Assembly (NCBI GenBank): GCA_910577825.1
Contig: CAJTOK010000014.1
Span: 1 to 64,000 of the forward strand
From: an uncultured Lachnospiraceae bacterium
GTDB taxonomy: Bacteria; Bacillota; Clostridia; Lachnospirales; Lachnospiraceae
Reading direction: 5' to 3'
Length of the DNA stretch: 64,000 bases
The position numbers and the translations under genes were made by a program. Shown here piece after piece: positions 52,520 through 60,821 of this stretch. Below the pieces are notes generated by a model. That model had not been told where the DNA came from, searched no databases, and was given only the letters and a program-made list of their open reading frames with translations. Each line of letters opens with the position of its first letter. Within the stretch, counting starts at the first letter, position 1.

Positions 52520-55417
52520 TCAGCTTTTTGCTACTACTACTTTTTTGCCCTGTCCTTTATTTTTAAATAATGTTGTATATGGTTTAAGTTTAACTGGAGG
52601 CACTTTTATCTTACAGTTATTTACACCTTTAAGTGCCTGGCTGCCAACTTTTTGTAATTTAAGTGATTTAACCAGCATTTTACGTAACTGGCTGCAATAC
52701 CTGAATGTAGAATTGCCTATTTTAGTAACCTGGCTGTTAATAACTACTGAACGCAGGTCATCACAATTCTCTAATGCACTTGCACCTATAGTTACTTTGG
52801 CAACATTTGTACCATATCTTAACGCAAATTTTTTAAGTCCATTTTTACTGCTCTTTTCTTTTTTGCCGAGAACAAACTTTTTAAGTGACTTATTATTTTT
52901 AAATGCGTTCTTTTTAATGGTATGGACTGAAGCTGGAAGATTTACTTCTGAAAGTTTAACACAGTTTTTAAATGCCCCCTGCCCTACAATTCCAAGTCCT
53001 GAAGGGAAATGGACTTTTTTCAGCTTCTTGCAGTTTTTAAATGCCCCTTTTGCTATTTTAATAATATTAGAACCTAGTTCTACATTCTTTATACCAGAAT
53101 TTGCAAATGCTTCTTTCCCTATTTCTGTAACTTTATATGTAATGCCACCAATATCCACTGTACCAGGTATTACTATATTTCCATTACCTGCACCAATAGT
53201 ACCAGATAATGTAACATTACCATTACCAGAACTTTCATACTCTGTACCGCCTGCTACTGCCTTTTCACCTTTGGGCATAGGATTTCCTGTTTCATCTATA
53301 CTATCTTGTGGCAGGTTTGTTTCTGGTGCTGCTGGCATCTGTGATGGTTCTGGTGTCTGTGATGCTGCTGGTGCCTGTGATGATGCTGGCTGGGAAGCTG
53401 GCGCTTGTGTCTGGACTGGATTTTGGGGTTGTACTGGTTCTTGTGTCTGGACAGCTGGTTCTTGTGTGCTGGCTGGTGCCTGTGTCTGGACTGGGACTGT
53501 TGCTGCCTGTTCTGGCGGCTGTGGTATATATGGAAGTACCGGGTTAGTGCCTGCCTGTGGTGTTGCTGTGCTTGCTGGCACTGCTGTTCCTGTACTGCCT
53601 GGTGCTGTTGTAACTGGCGGCTTCTGTGTATTAGTGTTACCTGGTGCTGTTGCCGTTGCAACTGGCGGCTTTTGTGTATTATCTGGCTTTGCTGTCTGGT
53701 TCTGCCTCCATATTGCAATAAGTGTTATATTCTGTACCACCCTGTCCTGGCCGAAGTTCCATTTAGTATTACCTGCTTCATCTGTATACCAGCCATCAAA
53801 TATATATCCTTCTTTTACTGGCTCTGGTGGTGCTGCAATAGTTCCATTATATGCAATTCCATCTATAGTATTAACAGCACTTCCGCCTTTACTGTCAAAG
53901 CTTACAGACAACATTCCATTTCCTTCACCAATAGTATAATCTGCATATATCCCTTTTAAACCTGATGGAATTAAATTATCTTTCTCTATTTTTATACGGC
54001 ATGTTGTACCTGCGGCCAGCCCTTCAACCGTGCCAGAAGCACATGGATTATAATTTATGCCATCCAGTGAATATGCCATACCAGCTGCCAGTCCTTCTAT
54101 TTTGCCATCACTTTTGCCTTTTACTGACTCATCTGTTTTGCTTACACCCTCTATCATATCTGTTTCTATAAAGCCGTCTGTTATATTTAATTCTTTAGAA
54201 GCAGCATTATTCTGGCTTGCTGTATTAAGTTTTATTTTACCATTATTAAAATCATCCTGTGTTATAACATGGCTCTGTCCTGTTCCGGCAGGTCCTGATG
54301 TTTCTGAATCATTCCACCATTCATATGTATATTCCGGATTTGTTGTTACTGGTGGTGTTACACCTGTATATGCTTTTAATGTTACCGTATTATCATCCCC
54401 GGCATATCCTGATATCTTAATTTCATCAAGCTGTTCTGTCTGGTATATACTGCTTATTTCATATGATGCAGTTTCCCACATAGTTCTAAATTCTGCATTT
54501 TCATTATTTATCTTTGCAATATTCTCTCCAAAAATATATCCGGTTATATATTCTTCTAAATTTATATATGCAGTATAAACCCTGTTATAATCAAATTTAT
54601 CTGTAACTTCAGTGCCATATATATCCTTCCATGCCACATCTACATCTTTTTCTATTGTTGTATTATTGCCTTTTTCTATTTTAAGTAATGCTTTTTTATC
54701 TGGAGTTTTGCCTGCCTCTGGTTTCCCAAGGCCTGTAACCCCGAATCTGGCTGATGGAACTACCTCTATTTCTATAGGGTTTCCCAGCTTTGATGTATAA
54801 ATTTTTTTAGGGTTTCCAGTATTATTATTTTCTGCAAATATATAAAGATTATAGTTTCCTTTTTCTAATCCCTTTGGAATCCTGAAGCAAGAGTAACTGC
54901 TGTCTGTTTTTGTATCTGTATCAATTTTCCCATAGTATAAAATTTCATTGTCCTTTGTTGATATTAGCGAATATACATCACTTGCCCCGGTTAATACATC
55001 ACTAGCTTTCTCATGTTCTGCTTTTACACTATATGATAGATAATCGGCTCTTTCACCGTACCCTTCTACAAGTATAATTTTATCCCCTTTAACATTTGCA
55101 CCCATATCTTGTTCTGAACCTTCCTCTGCCAGTGTCCAGCCTGTTGCACTTGGTGGTTCTTCATTTTTTACTTCAGTATTTGCCATAGTAAATGATTCAC
55201 TAAATCCTGGTGCTATTGATAATGTAATTTTTTCCTTGTCTGTGCCTGCTGCCAGTCCTTCATCAGCTACTCCAAAATTAACCTGTTTTACTGCACTGGC
55301 GTTTCCTGTTGTCCCATCTGCCAATGCCGGAACGGCTGGTGCTGTACAAATTACTAATGCAATGCTTACTGCCAAAGCAATCCCTTTTCTTAGTTTCCCG
55401 GATACCCCATATCTCAT
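52520..55417 (-). CDS. Secreted surface protein with InlB-type repeat, Pro/Thr/Gln-rich linker and BspA leucine-rich repeats
   Basis: A 965-residue exported protein with a clear signal peptide (GIALAVSIALVICTAPAVPALA). After about 490 residues of beta-rich domains comes one InlB B-repeat (VSFDSKGGSAVNT to GYIFDGWYTDEAGN). A linker of roughly 120 residues very rich in Thr, Gln, Pro and Ala follows. The C-terminus is a run of BspA-type leucine-rich repeats, such as IGKEAFANSGIKNVELGSN and GAFKNCKKLKKVHFPSG. No LPXTG or other anchor is seen, so it may be released or held by its basic C-terminus. AAGGAGG precedes the start. Adhesion is the usual role for such proteins. The long plus-strand frame opposite it is antisense. 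Confidence 0.88.
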   Translation of the reverse strand: MRYGVSGKLRKGIALAVSIALVICTAPAVPALADGTTGNASAVKQVNFGVADEGLAAGTDKEKITLSIAPGFSESFTMANTEVKNEEPPSATGWTLAEEGSEQDMGANVKGDKIILVEGYGERADYLSYSVKAEHEKASDVLTGASDVYSLISTKDNEILYYGKIDTDTKTDSSYSCFRIPKGLEKGNYNLYIFAENNNTGNPKKIYTSKLGNPIEIEVVPSARFGVTGLGKPEAGKTPDKKALLKIEKGNNTTIEKDVDVAWKDIYGTEVTDKFDYNRVYTAYINLEEYITGYIFGENIAKINNENAEFRTMWETASYEISSIYQTEQLDEIKISGYAGDDNTVTLKAYTGVTPPVTTNPEYTYEWWNDSETSGPAGTGQSHVITQDDFNNGKIKLNTASQNNAASKELNITDGFIETDMIEGVSKTDESVKGKSDGKIEGLAAGMAYSLDGINYNPCASGTVEGLAAGTTCRIKIEKDNLIPSGLKGIYADYTIGEGNGMLSVSFDSKGGSAVNTIDGIAYNGTIAAPPEPVKEGYIFDGWYTDEAGNTKWNFGQDRVVQNITLIAIWRQNQTAKPDNTQKPPVATATAPGNTNTQKPPVTTAPGSTGTAVPASTATPQAGTNPVLPYIPQPPEQAATVPVQTQAPASTQEPAVQTQEPVQPQNPVQTQAPASQPASSQAPAASQTPEPSQMPAAPETNLPQDSIDETGNPMPKGEKAVAGGTEYESSGNGNVTLSGTIGAGNGNIVIPGTVDIGGITYKVTEIGKEAFANSGIKNVELGSNIIKIAKGAFKNCKKLKKVHFPSGLGIVGQGAFKNCVKLSEVNLPASVHTIKKNAFKNNKSLKKFVLGKKEKSSKNGLKKFALRYGTNVAKVTIGASALENCDDLRSVVINSQVTKIGNSTFRYCSQLRKMLVKSLKLQKVGSQALKGVNNCKIKVPPVKLKPYTTLFKNKGQGKKVVVAKS

Positions 55418-55555
55418 AAAAACAACCTCCTTGCAATACCAAAAACCCTTCCCTTGCTCTTTAACTATTTATACCATTATGGAGTGGTATGTTCCTATTT
55501 AATATATTACTAAAAATATCCAGAAAAGAAAAGCCTAAAGTTAATTTTTCTCCAT

Positions 55556-55586
55556 AAAAATAGCAGGCTTTGTTATAAACCTGCTA
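55556..55586 (-). terminator. Terminator of the sigma/anti-sigma operon
   Basis: A 7-bp stem, TAGCAGG with CCTGCTA, 12-nt loop, followed on the minus strand by a run of five T and more T-rich sequence. It lies 22 bp after the last gene of the operon. Confidence 0.8.
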
Positions 55587-55608
55587 CTTAATGCCAAAGT
55601 ATGGTATA

Positions 55609-55914
55609 TTATATGCCATACCAGTATTTTTCTGGATAATGCTGGTACATCCAGTCAAACCCGGCCATGCACAATGCAAATACTACAAGCATCATTATAA
55701 TTATAATTGCTGCAAAATCATATTTATATTGTACCTGTTTCTGGTGCAAAGCATAGTAAAGCACTTCACCGCCAAGAAGTATAAATATTACTGGCCACAA
55801 TGTAAATATAAAATAATATTGAAGGCTGCTAAAAAATATGCGCAGTAAAAATAATACACCAAAAACCAGCAATACAATTCCTAAAGTAAATGTTCCTACC
55901 CGTCTCTCCCTCAT
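55609..55914 (-). CDS. Small membrane protein, LiaI/LiaF transmembrane-region type
   Basis: A 101-residue protein with a charged N-terminus (MRERRVGTF), then two close helices (FTLGIVLLVFGVLFLLRIFF and YFIFTLWPVIFILLGGEVLYY) and a third near the C-terminus. The layout resembles the transmembrane region of LiaF-like stress proteins. The Met at 55914 with GGAGGG is chosen over a frame running 66 bases further. Last gene of the sigma-factor operon, likely a target or helper of that envelope response. Confidence 0.75.
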   Translation of the reverse strand: MRERRVGTFTLGIVLLVFGVLFLLRIFFSSLQYYFIFTLWPVIFILLGGEVLYYALHQKQVQYKYDFAAIIIIMMLVVFALCMAGFDWMYQHYPEKYWYGI

Positions 55915-55936
55915 ATATTCCCTCCATTCCAGGACT

Positions 55937-56485
55937 TTACAATATATCCTTTTCCTGGTTGTATGTGTCATCATTATCAATCTGGATTTTTTTCCCCTTT
56001 ATAAGATAAAGCCCTGCTATTATTACTGCTGCTGCAAATGCAAACCTTGGCAGGTAGTCAAATACCAAATCCATAAACCACCAGCTATACGAATATCCAA
56101 AGAAACTTCTTAGCATATACGCTATATTTTCAAGCAATACATAAATTCCCATTAATATTAATGCAGCTGCTGCTGGTATACGGAATTTACCTTTTGGTAT
56201 TTTAAATTCCTGGCTGGAATCTGCAAATAAATGTTTATCCTGCAGCCTGGCAAATTCTTCATCAGGAAGGGAATTGGTATTTATTGAATCAAAAAACGAA
56301 TAAGCCCATATAACAGGAAGCCCAAGTAACAGCCAGTCAATATTTACTATTCCTGCCAGCAGTATTTCAGCAAAAAATATTGACATAATACTTGTTCCCT
56401 TTCTTAAAAATCCCTGGTACATCTGGCCTGCACCTGGTATAAATGATAATAAAAAGTTCCAGAACTGGTTTCTTTTATGTGGCAT
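55937..56485 (-). CDS. Polytopic membrane protein, TM2-domain-like
   Basis: A 182-residue protein. The start, NFLLSFIPGAGQMYQGFLRKG, is the typical TM2/short-helix motif (PGxGxxY) found in many small membrane proteins. Four further hydrophobic segments follow, and a charged loop at about 75-110. The Met at 56485 has GAGGG upstream; the longer frame from 56521 would run into the preceding spacer. It lies 41 bp after the anti-sigma gene and 22 bp before the last gene. Function unknown. Confidence 0.78.
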   Translation of the reverse strand: MPHKRNQFWNFLLSFIPGAGQMYQGFLRKGTSIMSIFFAEILLAGIVNIDWLLLGLPVIWAYSFFDSINTNSLPDEEFARLQDKHLFADSSQEFKIPKGKFRIPAAAALILMGIYVLLENIAYMLRSFFGYSYSWWFMDLVFDYLPRFAFAAAVIIAGLYLIKGKKIQIDNDDTYNQEKDIL

Positions 56486-56526
56486 AATATCCCTCTTTCC
56501 TTTTTTATAAATTTCTGGCAATTTAA

Positions 56527-57024
56527 TTAATCCAAATTTAATACCCTGGATACATCATCTGATATTTTATCAGATGTGCTCCTAAATAAATCTAATATTT
56601 TTGAATTGTTTCTTTTGTCTTTTTCTGTAATTTCCTTTGTAAAAGAAATCACTCTGCCACTGCTGCCTGGTGTCCTGCTGCCTGGAAGTGCAGTGGTCAT
56701 AATCATTAAAACTGCTAAGCTTACAGCAAAAGATACTTTCGCTGTATACATCAGGAACTCGTTTTGTTTCTTTTTGCTCTTAAATGAAAATAACTTTATA
56801 TTTCTGGCAATACTTCTTTTATTATAAACCGTCTGCCCAAGTATGTCTTCCCTTAAACCAGGCGGAGTATAAATAATTTCTTCTTCCTGCATTGCACTTG
56901 CAAGTTTACCTGCACAGCAGGTACAGCCAGCTATATGCCTGTAAAAGTTTACCTGCTCTTTTTGTGCCATATTTCCTGAAATATAATTTCTTAACTGTTC
57001 TTCTGTTATATGTGGTGTAAGCAT
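56527..57024 (-). CDS. Anti-sigma factor with zinc-finger-like motif
   Basis: A 165-residue protein. The N-terminal zinc-binding anti-sigma motif is HIAGCTCCAGKL (H-x3-C-x2-C) in an otherwise typical helical domain. One transmembrane helix (about 97-113) follows, then a Ser/Lys-rich outer part. Its ATG shares one base with the stop codon of the sigma gene (TAATG), so the two are translationally coupled. It likely holds the sigma factor at the membrane until an envelope signal releases it. Confidence 0.85.
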   Translation of the reverse strand: MLTPHITEEQLRNYISGNMAQKEQVNFYRHIAGCTCCAGKLASAMQEEEIIYTPPGLREDILGQTVYNKRSIARNIKLFSFKSKKKQNEFLMYTAKVSFAVSLAVLMIMTTALPGSRTPGSSGRVISFTKEITEKDKRNNSKILDLFRSTSDKISDDVSRVLNLD

Positions 57025-57554
57025 TATAATATCCCCTCCTCCCTGGTTTTCTTCCTAAGCATTTCTTTAGCCCTGCGTATCTGTGTCTGTATTGTTTTAA
57101 GCTTTTTGCCTGACCTGCCTGCAATCTGTGATGCTGTCATGCCTTTACAGTAATAATCTGTTGCAACTTCATTATATGGCGGTTTAAGCGTGCTGCATGC
57201 TTTTAATAATCCACGCTTTGTTTCTTCTTGCAAGAAATTTTCTTCTGGCGGTGGTACTGGGGATACATTTTCAAGCAGAATATTATCTTCTGTAGGGACA
57301 GCCCGCCTGTCTGCCCTTTTTAAGAAGTCAAGGCATTTATTAACTGCAATTCTTGTAACAAACCCGCCTGGGTTATTCCAGTCAAAGCTTTCTAATGATT
57401 TGTATATAGAAAGAAATGTTTCTTGTACCATGTCCTCTGCATCAAAATAGTTGCCAGTCATTTTGTAACAGATGGAAAAAGCCAGCTTTTCATATTGGTT
57501 TAGCATCTCTATAAATTTCTTATCTTTATCTGGCATTTCTTTCTCCAAAACCAT
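57024..57554 (-). CDS. ECF-family RNA polymerase sigma factor
   Basis: A 176-residue sigma-70 family protein with regions 2 and 4. Region 2 includes LAFSICYKMTGNYFDAEDMV and QETFLSIYKSLESFDW; region 4 includes YYCKGMTASQIAGRSG and KKLKTIQTQIRRAKEMLRKK. The first Met (57554) has AGGTG close by; the Met at codon 7 has GGAG six bases upstream, so the true start is one of these. Heads a four-gene operon with its anti-sigma and two membrane proteins. No obvious self-recognition promoter was identified by eye. Confidence 0.92.
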   Translation of the reverse strand: MVLEKEMPDKDKKFIEMLNQYEKLAFSICYKMTGNYFDAEDMVQETFLSIYKSLESFDWNNPGGFVTRIAVNKCLDFLKRADRRAVPTEDNILLENVSPVPPPEENFLQEETKRGLLKACSTLKPPYNEVATDYYCKGMTASQIAGRSGKKLKTIQTQIRRAKEMLRKKTREEGIL

Positions 57555-57655
57555 TTCACCTCACTTGCAGCCCTGCTTTTGCATCCTTCTATTATATATA
57601 ACGGAACCATGGACCAAAAACCTTCAAAATTTTTATAAAAATTTATAAAAAATAA

Positions 57656-57672
57656 AAAAGCCAATGGCTTTT
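57656..57672 (-). terminator. Terminator of the GH5 gene
   Basis: A perfect 7-bp stem, AAAAGCC with GGCTTTT, and a 3-nt loop, followed on the minus strand by a run of T. It lies 23 bp after the GH5 stop codon. Confidence 0.82.
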
Positions 57673-57695
57673 GTTCATAAAACTCCAATATTTTA

Positions 57696-58751
57696 CTATT
57701 TTTTATATTTTTTCACAAGCCATCTGCCCTGTTCTGATAAATCAGCGTTTTTATAGCCTGATGTCTTAGTACATGAAGGCTTTAAAAGTGAAGCGCTTTC
57801 TGCTTTATTGGAAAGGCTCCAGCAAATATACCCTGTATTATAACTGTCCATTAATTTAATCCACTTATTTGCACTTTGGAAATTATAAGCCCCATTGCCA
57901 CTTGCTTCACATGTGCCAAATTCTGTACATATTACTGGAAGCCTGTTGTTATATGCTGTCTTTAACTTTTCACGGTAACTGTCCTGGTGTGTTGCTGCAT
58001 AAAAATGTACTGAATACATTATATTAGAAAAACCTTTTAACGGGCTTTCTGATGCCACATCAACATCTTGTGACCAGCCTGGCGTTCCTGTTATTATTAC
58101 AGCTTCACTATTCTTCCTTATTACCTGTATTATCTTTTTGGCATATGATTTAATATCATCCCATGTTGTCCCGCCATTTGGCTCATTGCAGATTTCATAT
58201 AATACATTATTATAAGAACTGTATTTTTTACTAACCTTTTTAAAAAATGCAGCCGCTTCTTTCTGGTACTTCTTTGGATTCTGGTCATTAAGTACATGCC
58301 AGTCAATTATTACATACATTCCAAGCTTTTCCGCTGCCTGTACACCAGCATCTATTGTTTCTAAAAGTTTCTTCCTGTTTTCACCATCTGTAACACAGTA
58401 GCCATTGTAGTCCTCTGTATACATTGCCAGGCGTATTGTATTAACACCCCATTTATCACGTATTGTTTTAAATGAAGCCTCATTTACATATGGATATCCC
58501 GTGTCCCAGTTAATTCCATGTGTACTAACGCCTTTAAGCTGTACCGGCTTTCCTTTCTTGTCAACAAGCTGCCTGCCCTTTACAGACAACCGCCCATGCC
58601 CCTGCAGGAATGAAGAAGCCGCATTTACATGTATATCTGCGCCGCCTGTATTAAATCCCACAAGCCTGGACACTGGCTGTACCACCAGAATAATTACAAT
58701 AACTGCCATAAAACATGGCAGCCCTTTACGGTTTTTAAGATTATGCCACAT
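57696..58751 (-). CDS. Glycoside hydrolase family 5 endoglucanase-type enzyme
   Basis: A 351-residue enzyme with an N-terminal hydrophobic segment (CFMAVIVIILVVQPV), either a signal peptide or an anchor. The GH5 core starts at QLKGVSTHGINW. The acid/base is Glu190 in YEICNEPNG and the nucleophile is Glu277 in ICTEFGT; VHFYA and the WSLSNK near the end complete the active site. The closest form is subfamily 2 cellulases. The Met at 58751 with AAAGGAGG five bases before it is preferred to the longer frame. No carbohydrate-binding domain is present, so it is a plain catalytic unit, perhaps acting on beta-glucans near the cell. Confidence 0.92.
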   Translation of the reverse strand: MWHNLKNRKGLPCFMAVIVIILVVQPVSRLVGFNTGGADIHVNAASSFLQGHGRLSVKGRQLVDKKGKPVQLKGVSTHGINWDTGYPYVNEASFKTIRDKWGVNTIRLAMYTEDYNGYCVTDGENRKKLLETIDAGVQAAEKLGMYVIIDWHVLNDQNPKKYQKEAAAFFKKVSKKYSSYNNVLYEICNEPNGGTTWDDIKSYAKKIIQVIRKNSEAVIITGTPGWSQDVDVASESPLKGFSNIMYSVHFYAATHQDSYREKLKTAYNNRLPVICTEFGTCEASGNGAYNFQSANKWIKLMDSYNTGYICWSLSNKAESASLLKPSCTKTSGYKNADLSEQGRWLVKKYKK

Positions 58752-58877
58752 AACTGCCTCCTTTCCCCTGCCTGCCGTTACACCAGTACAAAAGCCTGCA
58801 TAAAGCCAGCCCCAAAAATTTATTTTACATCGTGCTGCCACTATGATATTATAACTTTATCCAGGAGGGGTATATAA

Positions 58878-59525
58878 ATGAATTTTAAAATAACTAAACA
58901 ATGGATTAAAAAATTCCTGCTAATGATTATATCTGTAACATTAATGGGCTTTTCTGTTTCACTGCTTGTCCTTACTGATATGGGTACTGACCCATGTTCA
59001 GCAATGAATTATGGCGTTTCTGCCATGATTGGCATGTCATTTGGTACATACCAGTTTCTGTTAAATGTTATACTGCTTATATTTGTACTTATATCTGACC
59101 GCTCGCTTATAGGTACAGGAACTATAGGAAATATGGTAATCGTAGGGTATACTGCCGATTTTTTCAGCCATATATGGCGTGATTTCTGCCATATTCCTGT
59201 TTCCCTGCCATTGTGGATACGCATATCCATACTTATACCTACGCTTATAGTATTCGTAACTGCCGCTGCATGTTATATGAACAGCGGGTGTGGAATGGCT
59301 CCTTATGATGCTGTCCCGTTTATTATAAATGCAAAGCTGGAAAAAGCATTAAAAAAGGAGAATTTGTTTAAATTTGTCCGTTTATTCTTTGACCTTTTTG
59401 CAATGTTAATTGGTATAATAACAAAAGGTGAGGCAGGACTTATAACTGCACTTATGGTAATATCACTTGGCCCGTCCGTAGCATTTGCTGGAAATCTTTT
59501 TAAGAAACGTGGTTTCCTCTCATAG
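58878..59525 (+). CDS. YczE/YitT-type integral membrane protein
   Basis: A 215-residue protein with about five hydrophobic helices. The start region LMGFSVSLLVLTDMGTDPCSAMNYG and the internal CGMAPYDAVPFII are the family's repeated glycine/proline motifs. Function of the family is not settled; Bacillus YczE affects surfactin production. AGGAGG lies nine bases before the ATG. Divergent from the GH5 gene, 126 bp away, and ending 7 bp before the convergent TPR gene. Confidence 0.85.
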   Translation: MNFKITKQWIKKFLLMIISVTLMGFSVSLLVLTDMGTDPCSAMNYGVSAMIGMSFGTYQFLLNVILLIFVLISDRSLIGTGTIGNMVIVGYTADFFSHIWRDFCHIPVSLPLWIRISILIPTLIVFVTAAACYMNSGCGMAPYDAVPFIINAKLEKALKKENLFKFVRLFFDLFAMLIGIITKGEAGLITALMVISLGPSVAFAGNLFKKRGFLS

Positions 59526-59532
59526 CTGCCAT

Positions 59533-60708
59533 TTACTTAAATACAACCCAGAATGAACACCTTACAGATATACTGTCCTCATTAGAAGATGCTTCACCTG
59601 TTGAGGCATCTTCTTTTACATAACACACACTTTCCCCGGCAGTCCCGCTGTCTTTAAGCCAGTAAGCCGTATTTGTGCCATTTATAATATCTTTATACTT
59701 TTCATACTGCACTTTATCCAGTATAGATATGACTTCCCTGTCTTTTTCATTTATCATGCCCTGTCCTGCCATAACAGACCTTTCGTCCATACTGAACTTT
59801 CTTATATAATCTTTATTAAGCCATTTGCAAAGTGATGAACCATGCCATATATTTTTTCCTTTTTGGTCAAACTTCTTTTTATGGCAGGCTTTCTTTTCAA
59901 ACAGTAGTGCCTGTCTTTCTGTTTTATGCAGTATAATCCATTTTCCACTGCCATATTTAACTGTATCCCCTGGCAGTGAACCCGCAATTATATCTTTTTC
60001 AATGCCAAATGCTTTTTTTTCTGCGTCAAATTTATTCTGCGCTTTTTTATAATTTTTTAGTGCTTTGTTATAAGAACCTTTTTCCATAAACTGCTCTGCT
60101 ATATGGTAATGGCATTCCTTCATTTTGCCATTGCCAGTAAGTATCCCGCCTGACTTTTTATAACAATGCAGGGCAGTGTTGTATTCACCCTTTGACTGGT
60201 AATATAAACCTTTTACAAGCGGGTAAAATGGTGTGTTTATAAATATTGCAATAAAAATTATTATAGTGCAAAGCATAATGCCCTGCCTTTTATACATAGC
60301 CCGTGTTTCTGCTTTTTTAATGCCATTTTTACATATCTGTATATTTTTATCACATTCTTCTACATTAAACCCAAACTTTTTTACACGCTTAAATTCTTCT
60401 ATTGCATCAGAAAAACCACTTTTATCTTTAGCCCTGCCAAGCTTGTCTACAGCAATATTATAAACCTCTTCTGTGCCCTTTTTAATGGCTTCTTTAGCTC
60501 CTTTTATACACTTTTCCCTGCATTCTGCCGAATCTTTGTAACCATCAAGCCTTTCAAATTTCCCCGCTGCATCATTTAATGAATAAACTGCTCTTTCAAA
60601 CCTGTTTATACAATCTACAGCTTCCATCAGGCTGACAGCAGAACGGTATAAAGTTTCTTCTTTAGAAAGTTTTTCTTTTTTTGGGACTGTTTTTTTAGCC
60701 CTTGCCAT
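59533..60708 (-). CDS. Membrane protein with helical repeats and a DUF6273-like C-terminal domain
   Basis: A 391-residue protein. The N-terminal 140 residues are helical and charged. One transmembrane helix lies at about 145-162, then TPR-like helices (KGEYNTALHCYKKSG, KGSYNKALKNYKKAQNKF). The C-terminal 140 residues begin VKYGSGKWIILHKTERQALLFEK and contain WHGSSLCKWLNKDYI, NGTNTAYWLKDSG and end in VRCSFWVVF, which is the pattern of DUF6273, a probable surface domain related to C-type-lectin-like folds. The outer side would thus hold the TPR and DUF6273 parts. Function unknown. Confidence 0.72.
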   Translation of the reverse strand: MARAKKTVPKKEKLSKEETLYRSAVSLMEAVDCINRFERAVYSLNDAAGKFERLDGYKDSAECREKCIKGAKEAIKKGTEEVYNIAVDKLGRAKDKSGFSDAIEEFKRVKKFGFNVEECDKNIQICKNGIKKAETRAMYKRQGIMLCTIIIFIAIFINTPFYPLVKGLYYQSKGEYNTALHCYKKSGGILTGNGKMKECHYHIAEQFMEKGSYNKALKNYKKAQNKFDAEKKAFGIEKDIIAGSLPGDTVKYGSGKWIILHKTERQALLFEKKACHKKKFDQKGKNIWHGSSLCKWLNKDYIRKFSMDERSVMAGQGMINEKDREVISILDKVQYEKYKDIINGTNTAYWLKDSGTAGESVCYVKEDASTGEASSNEDSISVRCSFWVVFK

Positions 60709-60821
60709 ACAATTACCATTCCTTTCTACAGCCTGTGTGAATTATTCCACAGGCACAATTACTACAATATAACTATACAGGTTTTACTATACCATCTTTT
60801 GAAGATATGTCAACTTTATGT

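Noticed and set aside
52545..53939. 464-codon plus-strand frame opposite the BspA-like gene
   Set aside because: The product is rich in Cys, Gly and Val from the reverse complement of the repetitive Thr/Gln/Pro linker, with no domain; the minus-strand gene has a signal peptide, ribosome binding site and known repeats.
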